21,895 bases of DNA from Oscillospiraceae bacterium (GCA_020025515.1 JAHHRZ010000025.1:1-21895); one strand, 5' to 3'; counted from the stretch's first letter, positions 1-7,631 are shown. Notes: a model not told the origin generated them from the sequence alone. Program-made: numbers and translations.

Positions 1-49
1 AGTCTGTAGTGGTCTTTCACCACCAAGTTATTGCCCATGCCGGGCGCAC
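1..49 (-). mobile_element. Group II intron, 5' end (partial, runs off left edge)
   Basis: Read on the minus strand, the sequence from position 49 leftward begins GTGCGCCCGG, which matches the conserved GUGCG start of bacterial group II introns. It continues with a GGTGGTGAAAGACCACTACA stretch that resembles domain I of introns common in Firmicutes. The likely 5' splice junction is between 50 and 49. The intron lies two bases past the T-run of the flavodiiron gene's terminator, the kind of site favoured by group IIC introns. Only 49 bases are visible, so no reverse transcriptase can be seen. The call rests on the 5' consensus and on recalled similarity. Confidence 0.6.
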
Positions 50-51
50 AC

Positions 52-92
52 AAAAAAATTCCGGGGCTGTGTTTCAAACAGCCTCGGAATTT
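52..92 (-). terminator. Terminator of the flavodiiron protein gene
   Basis: Positions 78-92 and 56-70 form a 15-bp stem with one mismatch around a 7-base loop. On the minus strand it is followed by a run of seven T (58-52). It lies 36 bases past the stop codon at 128 and directly abuts the intron boundary. Confidence 0.85.
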
Positions 93-127
93 CTATTTTC
101 ATTCTACAGGGTCGGCAGGGTCAACCC

Positions 128-1963
128 TTAACCGATTTTCTCAAAGTCCTCGGGACCGTGCTTGCACAGGGGGCAGACATAGTCTGCGGGGAGCTCGTCT
201 CCCTCGTAGACATAGCCGCAGATCTTGCAGATCCAACCCTTCTGCTGGCCCAGCTGGGGGGCGGGCTTGGGCTTGACGTTCTCGAAGTAGTAGGCATAGG
301 TCACAGAAGGAACCTCAGACAGGATCTTGGCCTCGGTGACATCGGCAATGAACAGGGTGTGGGTGTCCCAATCCTGGGTGGAAACCACATTGCCGGAAAT
401 CACGGCGTTGGTGAACTGGGTCAGGTGCAGGATGCCGTTCCCGCCGCGCTGAGCGGAGCTCCAGCCTGCAAACTTATCCGTGTCCCGACCGCTCTGGAAG
501 CCAAAGTGCTGGAAGATCTCGAAGGGCACGTCCTGAGACAGAACGGAAATGCTGAACTGGCCGTTCTTCATAATCATGTCGTGGGTGAGGTTTGCCTTAT
601 TCACGGCGAAGGCCACACGCTTGGGGGTATCGGTGAGCTGAATCACGGTGTTCACAATGCAGCCATTGTCCTTCTCCCCGTCCTTGGCAGACAAAACAAA
701 CAGACCGTAGGAGAGCTTGAACATGGCGTTGGGGTCCACCGCCTTGGTCACTTCCTCATGCTCGGCGGGCTTGGGCATGGAGTCCACAACGGCATCCACC
801 AGAATGCCCAGCTGCTCGGTCTCCTTCAGGGAGGAGCGGATGGTGACACACTTGTCCAAAATGGTGGTATTCTTCAGCTCAGACAGCAGATCCCGCATGA
901 GCTTGCCGCTGGTGGGCGCCCAGGAGCCATTCTCCACCAGAGCGATGGTGCGGTTCTGGAGGTTGTGGGCCACGATATCGTGGAGCAGGTCCTCCATCTT
1001 CACAAAGATGCCCGCATTGTATGTGGTAGCAGCGAAAATCAGGTGGCTGTAACGGAATGCGGCAGCCACGATGTAAGAGGCGGGAGTCACGGACACATCG
1101 AACATGACGGTCTTGACACCCTTTTCCCGCAGACGGCAGGCCAGAATCTCGGCGGCATTGGCAGTGTTGCCATAGACGGAGGCATAGGCAATGACCACGC
1201 CGGTCTCCTCGGGGGTATAGGTGGCCCAGGCCAGATACTTTTCAATGAACTTGCCAATGTCTTTGCGCCACACGAAGCCGTGGAGGGGGCAGACCATCTT
1301 GATTTCCAGACCGGCAGCCTTGGTCAGCAGGGCGGTGACCTGAGTGCCGTATTTGCCCACGATGTTGCAGTAGTAGCGGCGGGCCTCATCCATGTAGTCC
1401 CGGAAGAAATCCACCTCATCGGCATAGATGGCACCGTCAATGGCACCGAAGGTACCGAAGGCATCGGCAGAGAAGAGAATCTTCTCCTTGAGATCATAGG
1501 TCACCATGACCTCAGGCCAGTGCACCATGGGAGCCATGACAAAGGTCAGGCTGTGGTGGCCGGTCTCAAACACATCGCCTTCCTTGACGGTCTGCACCGT
1601 TGCGGAGACATTGAAGGTGAAATACTGCGCCATCATATCGGAAGTTTTCTTGTTGCACAGAATCCGGACATTGGGATACCGGCGAACCACCTCCTGAATG
1701 GTTGCGGCGTGGTCAGGCTCCATATGCTGAACAATGAGGACATCCAGATCCCGACCGTTCAGAACATGCTCGATATTCTCGAAAAACACCTTGTCCACAG
1801 AATGGTCAACGGTATCAAACAGGACGGTCTTATCGTCCATCAGCAGGTAGGAGTTATAGGAAACCCCTCTGGGAATGTCATAGACGCCCTCAAACAGGGA
1901 CAGCCGACGGTCGTTGCCGCCCACCCAGGTCAGGTCATCCGTTACTTTTCTTACGCAGTACAT
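128..1963 (-). CDS. Flavodiiron protein with flavin reductase and rubredoxin domains
   Basis: This 611-residue cytoplasmic oxidoreductase is expected to reduce O2 to water (or NO to N2O) in anaerobes. Four modules are visible. A metallo-beta-lactamase-like diiron domain (about 1-250) has ligands H80, E82 and D84 in VQHMEPDH, H148 in MVHWPE, D167 in SADAFG and H228 in CPLHG. A flavodoxin domain spans about 255-395, with the FMN loop YASVYGNTAN. A flavin-reductase-like FMN domain spans about 405-560. A C-terminal rubredoxin (about 575-611) has both cysteine pairs, WICKICG and VCPLC. Core flavodiiron proteins are about 400 residues and use separate partner proteins; here much of the electron-transfer chain is on one chain. 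The ATG at 1963 follows a GGAG site at 9 bases. The gene is monocistronic, with its own promoter and terminator. The family assignment is secure; the choice of O2 over NO as substrate is inferred. Confidence 0.96.
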   Translation of the reverse strand: MYCVRKVTDDLTWVGGNDRRLSLFEGVYDIPRGVSYNSYLLMDDKTVLFDTVDHSVDKVFFENIEHVLNGRDLDVLIVQHMEPDHAATIQEVVRRYPNVRILCNKKTSDMMAQYFTFNVSATVQTVKEGDVFETGHHSLTFVMAPMVHWPEVMVTYDLKEKILFSADAFGTFGAIDGAIYADEVDFFRDYMDEARRYYCNIVGKYGTQVTALLTKAAGLEIKMVCPLHGFVWRKDIGKFIEKYLAWATYTPEETGVVIAYASVYGNTANAAEILACRLREKGVKTVMFDVSVTPASYIVAAAFRYSHLIFAATTYNAGIFVKMEDLLHDIVAHNLQNRTIALVENGSWAPTSGKLMRDLLSELKNTTILDKCVTIRSSLKETEQLGILVDAVVDSMPKPAEHEEVTKAVDPNAMFKLSYGLFVLSAKDGEKDNGCIVNTVIQLTDTPKRVAFAVNKANLTHDMIMKNGQFSISVLSQDVPFEIFQHFGFQSGRDTDKFAGWSSAQRGGNGILHLTQFTNAVISGNVVSTQDWDTHTLFIADVTEAKILSEVPSVTYAYYFENVKPKPAPQLGQQKGWICKICGYVYEGDELPADYVCPLCKHGPEDFEKIG

Positions 1964-2007
1964 GGCATGAAGCTCCTTTCAAACTTTTCCAGTGATCCAA
2001 TGGCTTC

Positions 2008-2036
2008 ATTATACAGGAAAGATTATTTTTTGTCAA
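2008..2036 (-). promoter_or_regulatory. Sigma-A promoter of the flavodiiron gene
   Basis: On the minus strand a perfect TTGACA (2036-2031) and a perfect TATAAT (2013-2008) are separated by 17 bases, 45 bases upstream of the start codon. Such a strong match implies high expression unless repressed, which fits the palindrome immediately upstream of the -35. Confidence 0.9.
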
Positions 2037-2039
2037 TAC

Positions 2040-2058
2040 AATAATGATTATTATTATC
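2040..2058. promoter_or_regulatory. PerR/Fur-like operator
   Basis: Positions 2040-2052 form a perfect 6-1-6 palindrome, AATAATGATTATT. The 19-mer 2040-2058 differs from the classical Fur box (GATAATGATTATCATTATC) at two positions. It also fits the inner part of the PerR box (TTATAATNATTATAA). It lies 3 bases upstream of the -35 of the flavodiiron gene. PerR is known to control flavodiiron and rubredoxin genes in Clostridium acetobutylicum, so PerR is the more likely regulator. Which Fur-family protein binds cannot be told from sequence. Confidence 0.6.
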
Positions 2059-2075
2059 GAAATATTTCAAAATTT

Positions 2076-2100
2076 AGGGGGCCGAATCTCATCGACCCCT
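2076..2100 (-). terminator. Probable terminator of the M14 peptidase gene
   Basis: A hairpin with an AGGGG/CCCCT outer stem and a CGA/TCG inner stem lies 7 bases past the peptidase stop. The T-run on the peptidase (minus) side is poor, whereas the plus side has seven T. Termination in the minus direction may therefore be leaky. Confidence 0.5.
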
Positions 2101-2106
2101 TTTTTG

Positions 2107-3309
2107 TTATTGTGCCAGTCCCGTGGTAAGGATTCCCAGATTATTGCTGTAGATTCTGGGGAACTGGGAAAGGGGCAGAGGATTTTCTCCCTCCCCCACC
2201 TCAATGGTATAGCCCGGACGGCGGAAGTCCTGAATAAACCAGTCCTTATAGCCCGCGAAAGAAGAACTGTATGGGGTATCCTCCAGCGCATAGCCGCTTC
2301 GGGCAGAAAAGGTTTCTCCCAGCTCCCGGGCTCCCGGTACGAACAGATCCTGAAACTTCCAATAGATCACCCGTCCCTGACTGTGGTAGGCCAGCACCAA
2401 TTCCGGATTCAGCTTTCTGGTCAGCTCCCAAAGCGCCTTGGATTCCCGCTGATCCAGAGGAGCATCCCCTACAAAGTCTCTGGGGCCGGGCCTGTTGTAC
2501 CCCTGGGCATATTTGATTTTTTTCGCTTCCTCCCAGAGGGCGGGATAATTGAGGTTGAGATCCACTCCCAGCAGATTGGCCTTCCATCCTGACGGAAACG
2601 GAATTTCCGGATAGCGGGCCCCCAGGCGTCTGGCGTATTCATACTGGGGATTTTTAGGAGAGATGGCCCCCGTCACCAGATCCACCCCATCGGGATCCAC
2701 CATGGGAACCATATATAAGGTCGTGGTCTTTGCCAGCTCTCTGGCGTCATACCCTCCGATGCGCCGGCCCTGGGCCACCGCCTTGGCATAGTCCTCCAGA
2801 AACGCCAGCAGCACCGTGGTTGTGATCCACTCATTTGCGTGGTGGCTGGCTGAATAGATTGCCTTTCTGGGGCCCGTGCCAATCTGAACCATCTCCATGG
2901 GCCGCCCAAAGGCTGTGACAGTCAGTACCCTTCGTTCCAAGAACGGATATCGGGCCTCCAGTCCCCGAAGAATCAAACGGGACAGTCTGGAAGTCATGGG
3001 CACATCCGTGGGCACAAGGGGAAAGCCCAGAGGCACGGTCACTTTTGTGCCCACCTGCAAATTTCTGGGATCCAGGGTGGGATTTGCCGCAGAAATTGCC
3101 TCCAGCGTACTGCCATACTCCCGGCTCAGGGTCCAGAAGCTGTCCCCCGGCCGCAGGGTCACGGTCTCATAGCCCAGCAAATACGGCAGCAGCCTCTCTT
3201 TTGTGGCCTCATCCAGACGACCGGTGACGGGAATTGCCTGCTGCTTTTGAAACAGTTCAATGCTCGATACCCCGCTTCTTCGCAGGGCCAGCATAGTCAG
3301 TACATCCAA
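2107..3309 (-). CDS. M14 zinc carboxypeptidase (gamma-D-glutamyl-diaminopimelate peptidase-like) with LysM domain
   Basis: This 400-residue protein is probably a cell-wall peptide hydrolase that cleaves the stem peptide. It has an N-terminal peptidoglycan-binding-like helical region (about 8-45), one LysM domain (about 48-93, with RPGDSFWTLSREYG) and an M14 catalytic domain (about 105-395). Zinc ligands are H157 and E160 in SHHANEW and H309 in AYHSQG; the catalytic glutamate is E370 in YTIEVGEG. The motif GVDLNLNYP is typical of the bacterial gamma-D-Glu-mDAP peptidase I type. No signal peptide is evident, so it may act in the forespore or mother cell or on imported muropeptides; this is inference. 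The start is taken as TTG at 3309, with an AGGGG site 9 bases upstream (3319-3323). An in-frame ATG at 3294 is the alternative. It is divergent from gapA. Confidence 0.92.
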   Translation of the reverse strand: MDVLTMLALRRSGVSSIELFQKQQAIPVTGRLDEATKERLLPYLLGYETVTLRPGDSFWTLSREYGSTLEAISAANPTLDPRNLQVGTKVTVPLGFPLVPTDVPMTSRLSRLILRGLEARYPFLERRVLTVTAFGRPMEMVQIGTGPRKAIYSASHHANEWITTTVLLAFLEDYAKAVAQGRRIGGYDARELAKTTTLYMVPMVDPDGVDLVTGAISPKNPQYEYARRLGARYPEIPFPSGWKANLLGVDLNLNYPALWEEAKKIKYAQGYNRPGPRDFVGDAPLDQRESKALWELTRKLNPELVLAYHSQGRVIYWKFQDLFVPGARELGETFSARSGYALEDTPYSSSFAGYKDWFIQDFRRPGYTIEVGEGENPLPLSQFPRIYSNNLGILTTGLAQ

Positions 3310-3412
3310 TTTTCATCACCCCTGTCTATTCTATGATGGTGATTTGTTATTTGTGCGGTAAAATGTCCAACATTTCCTTTGAAATACCTGTGTTTTTGTT
3401 CAATTCGGTGAC

Positions 3413-3441
3413 TTTACAGAGAGAATCGAATATTGTATAAT
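3413..3441 (+). promoter_or_regulatory. Sigma-A promoter of gapA
   Basis: TTTACA (3413-3418) and a perfect TATAAT (3436-3441) are separated by 17 bases. The site lies 79 bases upstream of the gapA start, in the 210-base region shared with the divergent peptidase gene. I saw no convincing promoter for the peptidase. Confidence 0.85.
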
Positions 3442-3450
3442 GTTTGCGTC

Positions 3451-3512
3451 GGGGAAAATTCCCCTTCACCTTGTGGAAATCGCCCAAGTGGGCGTTCATT
3501 TGAAATGGAGGT
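3451..3512 (+). promoter_or_regulatory. gapA leader with two short hairpins and ribosome binding site
   Basis: The untranslated leader has a GGGGAA/TTCCCC inverted repeat (3451-3464) and a CGCCC-AAGT-GGGCG hairpin (3481-3494). A strong GGAGGT ribosome binding site follows at 3507-3512, 7 bases before the ATG at 3520. The hairpins may stabilise the message or hold an operator. No known riboswitch is recognised. Confidence 0.5.
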
Positions 3513-3519
3513 AACTACT

Positions 3520-4533
3520 ATGTCTATCAAAGTTGGTATTAACGGTTTTGGCCGCATTGGCCGTATGGTATTCCGTGCCAGCCTGAACCATCCCGAAATC
3601 GAGATCGTTGGCATCAACGACCTGTGCCCCGCTGATTACCTGGCTTACATGCTGAAGTACGACACCATGCACGGTCAGTTCCCCGGCACCGTTGAGAGCA
3701 CCGAGAATGCAATCGTCATCAACGGCAAGGAAATCCCCATCTGCGCTGAGCGCAACCCCGCTGATCTGCCCTGGGGCAAGCTGGGTGCTGAGTATGTTGT
3801 GGAGTCCACCGGTCTGTTCCTGACTCAGGAGAAGGCTCAGGCTCACCTGGATGCCGGCGCTAAGAAGGTTGTTATGTCTGCTCCCTCCAAGGACGCTACT
3901 CCCATGTTCGTCTGCGGCGTGAACCTGGACAAGTACACCAAGGACATGAAGTTCGTTTCTAACGCTTCCTGCACCACCAACTGCCTGGCTCCCATCGCTA
4001 AGGTTCTGAACGACAACTGGGGCATCACCGATGGCCTGATGACCACCGTTCACTCCACCACCGCTACCCAGAAGACCGTTGACGGTCCTTCCGTAAAGGA
4101 CTGGAGAGGTGGCCGTGCCGCTGCCGGCAACATCATCCCCTCCTCCACCGGCGCTGCAAAGGCTGTTGGCAAGGTAATCCCCGAGCTGAACGGCAAGCTC
4201 ACCGGTATGTCCATGCGTGTTCCCACCCTGGACGTTTCCGTTGTGGACCTGACTGTCAACCTGGCTAAGCCCGCTACCTACGACGAGATCTGCGCCGCTA
4301 TGAAGGCCGCTTCCGAGGGCGAGCTGAAGGGCGTTCTGGGCTACACCGAAGAGGCTGTTGTTTCCGCTGACTTCCTGGGTGACACCCGTACCTCCATCTT
4401 CGACGCTAAGGCTGGTATCGCTCTGACCGACACCTTCGTGAAGGTTGTTTCCTGGTACGACAACGAGATTGGCTACTCCAACAAGGTTCTGGAGCTGATC
4501 GAGCATATGTACAAGGTTGACCACGCTGAGTAA
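3520..4533 (+). CDS. gapA: Type I glyceraldehyde-3-phosphate dehydrogenase
   Basis: The 337-residue NAD-dependent glycolytic enzyme oxidises glyceraldehyde-3-phosphate to 1,3-bisphosphoglycerate in the cytoplasm as a tetramer. The Rossmann start is VGINGFGRIGR. D34 in GIND favours NAD over NADP. The catalytic cysteine is C151 in SNASCTTNCLAP, and the catalytic histidine lies in TTVHSTTATQ. The C-terminal signature WYDNEIGYSNK is intact. The frame is open upstream to 3433, but the family start MSIKVGINGFG with GGAGGT at 7 bases fixes the start at 3520. Codon use is strongly biased (many GCT, GTT, CTG and AAG codons) compared with neighbours, as in very highly expressed genes. It is transcribed alone, with no pgk or tpi beside it. 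Confidence 0.98.
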   Translation: MSIKVGINGFGRIGRMVFRASLNHPEIEIVGINDLCPADYLAYMLKYDTMHGQFPGTVESTENAIVINGKEIPICAERNPADLPWGKLGAEYVVESTGLFLTQEKAQAHLDAGAKKVVMSAPSKDATPMFVCGVNLDKYTKDMKFVSNASCTTNCLAPIAKVLNDNWGITDGLMTTVHSTTATQKTVDGPSVKDWRGGRAAAGNIIPSSTGAAKAVGKVIPELNGKLTGMSMRVPTLDVSVVDLTVNLAKPATYDEICAAMKAASEGELKGVLGYTEEAVVSADFLGDTRTSIFDAKAGIALTDTFVKVVSWYDNEIGYSNKVLELIEHMYKVDHAE

Positions 4534-4557
4534 TTCTTAGCCGAGGTAATATGCACT

Positions 4558-4593
4558 GAGCTGTTTCGCAGAAATGCGAAACAGCTCTTTTTT
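4558..4593 (+). terminator. gapA terminator
   Basis: A perfect 13-bp stem (4558-4570 with 4575-4587) with a GAAA tetraloop is followed by six T, 24 bases past the gapA stop. Confidence 0.95.
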
Positions 4594-4667
4594 ATACCTG
4601 CCTCCAATTTTTTCCATAATAGGCTTTCCCACTTTATGGGTGATATTGGACAATTTTAAAATGGCAA

Positions 4668-4704
4668 GAAAAAGCACCCTGGATTTTCTCCTGGGTGCTT
4701 TTTC
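4668..4704. terminator. Second, bidirectional terminator
   Basis: A perfect 12-bp stem, GAAAAAGCACCC (4668-4679) with GGGTGCTTTTTC (4693-4704), has a 13-base loop. A/T runs on both sides allow it to work in either direction. It most likely ends the small membrane protein transcript coming from the right. Confidence 0.8.
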
Positions 4705-4820
4705 GTTCATTCAGTTTTATTTTCCGTGTTAGTCGGCTTATCAATATTGCTCCAAATCCAGCCAATATCAGACGCAGTAAAATACGTATCCCCGCTAATT
4801 GTAATCAATCCTTATCCGTC

Positions 4821-5054
4821 TCAGACGGTTTCTTTTAACGAAGTCCAAAACGGAATACTGCCAGCAATTACACCGACTACAAGAGAAATGATTGCTTTGA
4901 TTGGCATTAGTGTTTTGAGATTTTCGATAAAAACCGTTACTGCATCTGCTGCCAATTTAACTCTCCACCCCGGAACACAAAAACTGGTTATAAAATATGT
5001 AAGAATAAAAGCTGCTGAAAATAAGACAAACCCAAGCATTACTTTCTTTTTCAT
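4821..5054 (-). CDS. Small two-helix membrane protein, function unknown
   Basis: I do not recognise this 77-residue protein. Two hydrophobic segments are visible, about residues 5-24 (FVLFSAAFILTYFI) and 50-67 (AIISLVVGVIAGSI), joined by a region with few charges. The start is the ATG at 5054, preceded by GAAGGAGTG; an earlier in-frame start at 5087 has no such site. It is supported as a real gene by a promoter (5134-5162), the ribosome site and a terminator (4668-4704). It sits alone in an AT-rich stretch unlike the flanking genes, which suggests recent acquisition. Confidence 0.7.
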   Translation of the reverse strand: MKKKVMLGFVLFSAAFILTYFITSFCVPGWRVKLAADAVTVFIENLKTLMPIKAIISLVVGVIAGSIPFWTSLKETV

Positions 5055-5133
5055 AGAAATCACTCCTTCTGTATCTGTACGATACAATGTTTTTTATGTT
5101 GAGATACCATGGACTGCTTCTGTTTCTACTAAT

Positions 5134-5162
5134 AGTATAGATGATATGGTAGATAATAGCAA
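5134..5162 (-). promoter_or_regulatory. Promoter of the small membrane protein gene
   Basis: On the minus strand TTGCTA (5162-5157) and TATACT (5139-5134) are 17 bases apart, 79 bases upstream of the ATG at 5054. The -35 matches 4 of 6 and the -10 matches 5 of 6 consensus bases. The rest of 5163-5330 is AT-rich with no gene seen. Confidence 0.6.
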
Positions 5163-5340
5163 TATGATCCTGCTTATTATTTACAAGGAAAAACCATATC
5201 TACGCTGCAATAGGAAGACTATCTCTGTTGAATCTCTTCATAAACTTCTTTGTATGACTAATAATATTTTAGAAGCTTTTTATGCCGATGGGAGGTAAAC
5301 CACTCAAATATCACCCACTAAGTGGGAACGCCTTTTCCAT

Positions 5341-5381
5341 AAAAAGGGAAGGCCCCCAATGCTGTGGGACCTTCCCTTTTT
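5341..5381. terminator. Bidirectional terminator downstream of the deacetylase gene
   Basis: A perfect 12-bp stem, AAAAAGGGAAGG (5341-5352) with CCTTCCCTTTTT (5370-5381), extends by a CCC/GGG inner stem after one mismatch. A and T runs lie on both sides. On the minus strand it is the first strong terminator past the deacetylase stop at 5563, about 180 bases away. Confidence 0.85.
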
Positions 5382-5562
5382 GTATCTGATTCTCTCTGCA
5401 CTTCTTTCGTGGCAATGTCTGCCCGGGCAAAGGCATTCCATCTCTTCCGGGGCGCCATGGGATGCCCCCGGTCAGAGGCTCCGTGACTCCATGGAGGAGG
5501 GAATGATTTCATAATTTTCTGATTCTACTTGCCTTTTGGAACACTTTTCTGAACATCCGGCT
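5382..5562. other. Non-coding stretch with inverted repeats downstream of the deacetylase gene
   Basis: No gene is supported here. A 64-codon minus-strand frame (5318-5512) runs straight through the terminator and has no ribosome site. The stretch is GC-rich and holds an imperfect hairpin around 5448-5472 (CCGGGGC pairing with GCCCCCGG) and the palindrome CTCCATGGAG near 5488-5497. It probably forms the long 3' untranslated region of the deacetylase message. Confidence 0.4.
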
Positions 5563-7428
5563 TCATACCCCGGCCGACTGGGTGGGCTCCTGGGGCTGGG
5601 TAGGCGCAGAATCCTCCGTAGGTTCCTGAGGCTCTGTAGGCTCTGTAGGTTCTGCGGGCTCTGTAGGTTCCGTCTCCTCGGGCTTCTGGGGAAGACTCTC
5701 CTCCAGATCGGCCAGACGAATCAAAACCGCCGCAGCCTGAGCACGGGTGGCACCGTGTCTGGGATGGAAGCTTCCGTCCTCATTGCCCTCCAGTAGGCCG
5801 CAGGCCACCATGCTCTGCACATAGGACACTGCCCAGCGGGAAATTTCAGTTCCGTCTGTAAACTTTTCCAGTGCGCCCTCGCCCTCAGGCAGGATCTTGC
5901 CCCGGTAGGAAAGGAACTGGGCGAAAATCTTGCTCATCTCCTGACGGGTCACATCCCGCTGAGGACGGAAGGACTGATCCTCATAGCCATTGATGATGCC
6001 CTTGGCATTGGCCCAGCACACGGCCTCCATATAGTAGCTGTCGGCCTTCAGATCCGTAAAGGGGCAGGCCGCAAGCTCTTCCTCCGTCACGGTCTCGCCG
6101 GAATAGCGGTACAACAGGGTCACCAGCTGACCGCGCCGGAGCATTTTCCGGGGCGCGAAGATGCCGTCGCCCATGCCGTCCATATAGCCCTTCTGGGCGG
6201 CCTGATCCACCTCTTCATAGAACCAGTTGGTGGGGAATACATCCCGGAAGAAATTACCCAGATGGGAGTATGTGCCCCCTACATAGTCGCTGGTCAGGTA
6301 TCCGTCTCCACCTGCGCAGGCCCGCACCACGGTACCGGGCTCCACGGTCACAGGCCCGGTATAGAGGGTGGAGGACAGACTGGGCGCAGAGCCGTCCAGG
6401 GTATAGAATACGTTGGTACCCTGGGTTCCGGCGGTCAGGGTCATAAGGCCCTCTTTGTCAATGTTCAGTCTGGGGGCTTTGGCAGGGATCAGCTCAAAGC
6501 GCTGGGAAACCACTTCACTGCGGCTGCCATTCATATTGAAGGCCGCAGCAGCCCAGATGGTAGTGGGAGGAGAGATGGTAATGGGGCCTGTATACTTCTT
6601 GCTCTCCTGATTCAGTGCGCCGTTTTCAGTGGAATAGTAGATCTGAGCGCCGTTCTGGGCGGAAATCGTCACCTGAAGCTGATTTCCTACCACTTCATAG
6701 GAGAAGGTCGGCTTCTGCACAGGGCCCAGGTCCGTGCCGTTGGGGCCGCAGTCATCGTAGGAAGAGCCGCTCTCCAGACTGACACCACGGCGGCGGTACA
6801 GCTCATTAACGGTGACGAATTCATAGCCCTGATCCAGCAAAATATCGATGGCCTTCAGGGCTCCGTCCACGCTGGTGGGATGGATGTCGTGCAGAAGAAC
6901 AATGGCACCGTCATATGCCTGGTTCACCACACGATTCTTAACGGTCTCGCTGTCCCGATCTCTCCAGTCCACAGGGTCAATGGACCAGAAAATCAGAGGC
7001 GCGCCCACGGCTCCCCGAACCCGGGAGTTCACACTGCCATAGGGCGCACGCACCAGATATGTACTGCCAGCTCCGGCAATCCGGTTCAGGCGTGCGTTGG
7101 TGTCGTGGATCTGGTTGTAGATCTGGCCGTTGGACAGCCCTGTCAGATCAGGGTGATCCCAGCTATGGTTTGCCAGCTGGTGGCCCTCCGCATACATCCG
7201 TGTGATTTCCTCCTGATAAGACGACACCTGGTTGCCCAGCATAAAAAATGTCGCATGCACCCCCCGCTCCTTGAGGCCGTCTAGGAGCCGGTCGGTATAG
7301 GGGCCGGGGCCGTCGTCGAAGGTCATTGCGATCAGCTTACCGCCGGTTTTGGCCTCTACCGGGGCAGTCATTGCGGACAGACTCAGCACCATAACCAATG
7401 CCATAAGAATCAATCCAATGCGTTTCAT
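5563..7428 (-). CDS. Secreted SLH-anchored polysaccharide deacetylase (NodB/CE4) with chitobiase-like domains
   Basis: The 621-residue exported protein probably removes acetyl groups from peptidoglycan or another surface glycan. After a signal peptide (about 1-26, cut near PVEA-K) the NodB domain shows all five CE4 motifs: TFDDG (36-40), HSWDHP (88-93), RAPYG (127-131), DPVDW (151-155) and LLHD. Two beta-sandwich repeats of the CHB_HEX_C type follow (about 230-305 and 310-385; compare YYSTENGALN and FYTLDGSAPS). Three SLH domains (about 390-575) should bind secondary cell-wall polymer. The last 40 residues are a Pro-Thr-Glu repeat tail (EPTEPTEP type). The ATG at 7428 has GAGG 8 bases upstream; the in-frame GTG at 7437 would overlap that site. 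It is divergent from the flavoprotein operon. Confidence 0.95.
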   Translation of the reverse strand: MKRIGLILMALVMVLSLSAMTAPVEAKTGGKLIAMTFDDGPGPYTDRLLDGLKERGVHATFFMLGNQVSSYQEEITRMYAEGHQLANHSWDHPDLTGLSNGQIYNQIHDTNARLNRIAGAGSTYLVRAPYGSVNSRVRGAVGAPLIFWSIDPVDWRDRDSETVKNRVVNQAYDGAIVLLHDIHPTSVDGALKAIDILLDQGYEFVTVNELYRRRGVSLESGSSYDDCGPNGTDLGPVQKPTFSYEVVGNQLQVTISAQNGAQIYYSTENGALNQESKKYTGPITISPPTTIWAAAAFNMNGSRSEVVSQRFELIPAKAPRLNIDKEGLMTLTAGTQGTNVFYTLDGSAPSLSSTLYTGPVTVEPGTVVRACAGGDGYLTSDYVGGTYSHLGNFFRDVFPTNWFYEEVDQAAQKGYMDGMGDGIFAPRKMLRRGQLVTLLYRYSGETVTEEELAACPFTDLKADSYYMEAVCWANAKGIINGYEDQSFRPQRDVTRQEMSKIFAQFLSYRGKILPEGEGALEKFTDGTEISRWAVSYVQSMVACGLLEGNEDGSFHPRHGATRAQAAAVLIRLADLEESLPQKPEETEPTEPAEPTEPTEPQEPTEDSAPTQPQEPTQSAGV

Positions 7429-7460
7429 TGATTGCACCTCTTTCTTAACAATATGGAATC

Positions 7461-7489
7461 ATCATAGCATATTCATCCAGAAATTTCCA
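7461..7489 (-). promoter_or_regulatory. Probable promoter of the deacetylase gene
   Basis: On the minus strand TGGAAA (7489-7484) and TATGAT (7466-7461) are 17 bases apart, with a TG one base before the -10 (extended -10). It lies about 33 bases upstream of the ATG at 7428. The -35 is weak. Confidence 0.45.
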
Positions 7490-7569
7490 CACCTACCCGG
7501 ATTTTTTTCCAAAAGCAGGTCGGATTTTCCCCGGCTCTGTTAAAAAAAACAGATTTTTGCAAATTTTCC

Positions 7570-7598
7570 TTGTATGAAGAAAGAATGTGGTCTATAAT
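7570..7598 (+). promoter_or_regulatory. Promoter of the flavoprotein-CPBP operon
   Basis: A perfect TATAAT (7593-7598) lies 17 bases after TTGTAT (7570-7575), a weak -35. The start codon is at 7632 with a GAGGTG ribosome site at 7619-7624. Confidence 0.55.
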
Positions 7599-7631
7599 GG
7601 AGGGAAGCAATCTCATATGAGGTGAATCCCC

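Noticed and set aside
158..2044. Long plus-strand open frame (628 codons) opposite the flavodiiron gene
   Set aside because: It is the antisense shadow of a gene with clear motifs, promoter and terminator; its Gly/His/Val-rich translation has no family features.
3433..3519. Upstream extension of the GAPDH frame
   Set aside because: It overlaps the -10 promoter element and lacks a ribosome site; family members start at MSIKVGINGFG.
3496..4524. Minus-strand open frame of 342 codons opposite gapA
   Set aside because: Antisense of a highly biased housekeeping gene; no domain features.
4726..5298. Plus-strand frame of 190 codons in the AT-rich island
   Set aside because: It runs through the promoter and the reverse of the small membrane gene and lacks a ribosome site.
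5318..5512. Minus-strand 64-codon frame
   Set aside because: It spans a strong terminator hairpin and has no ribosome site; composition is that of non-coding GC-rich DNA.
6262..7284. Plus-strand open frame of 340 codons inside the deacetylase gene
   Set aside because: Antisense shadow of a gene with all five NodB motifs.
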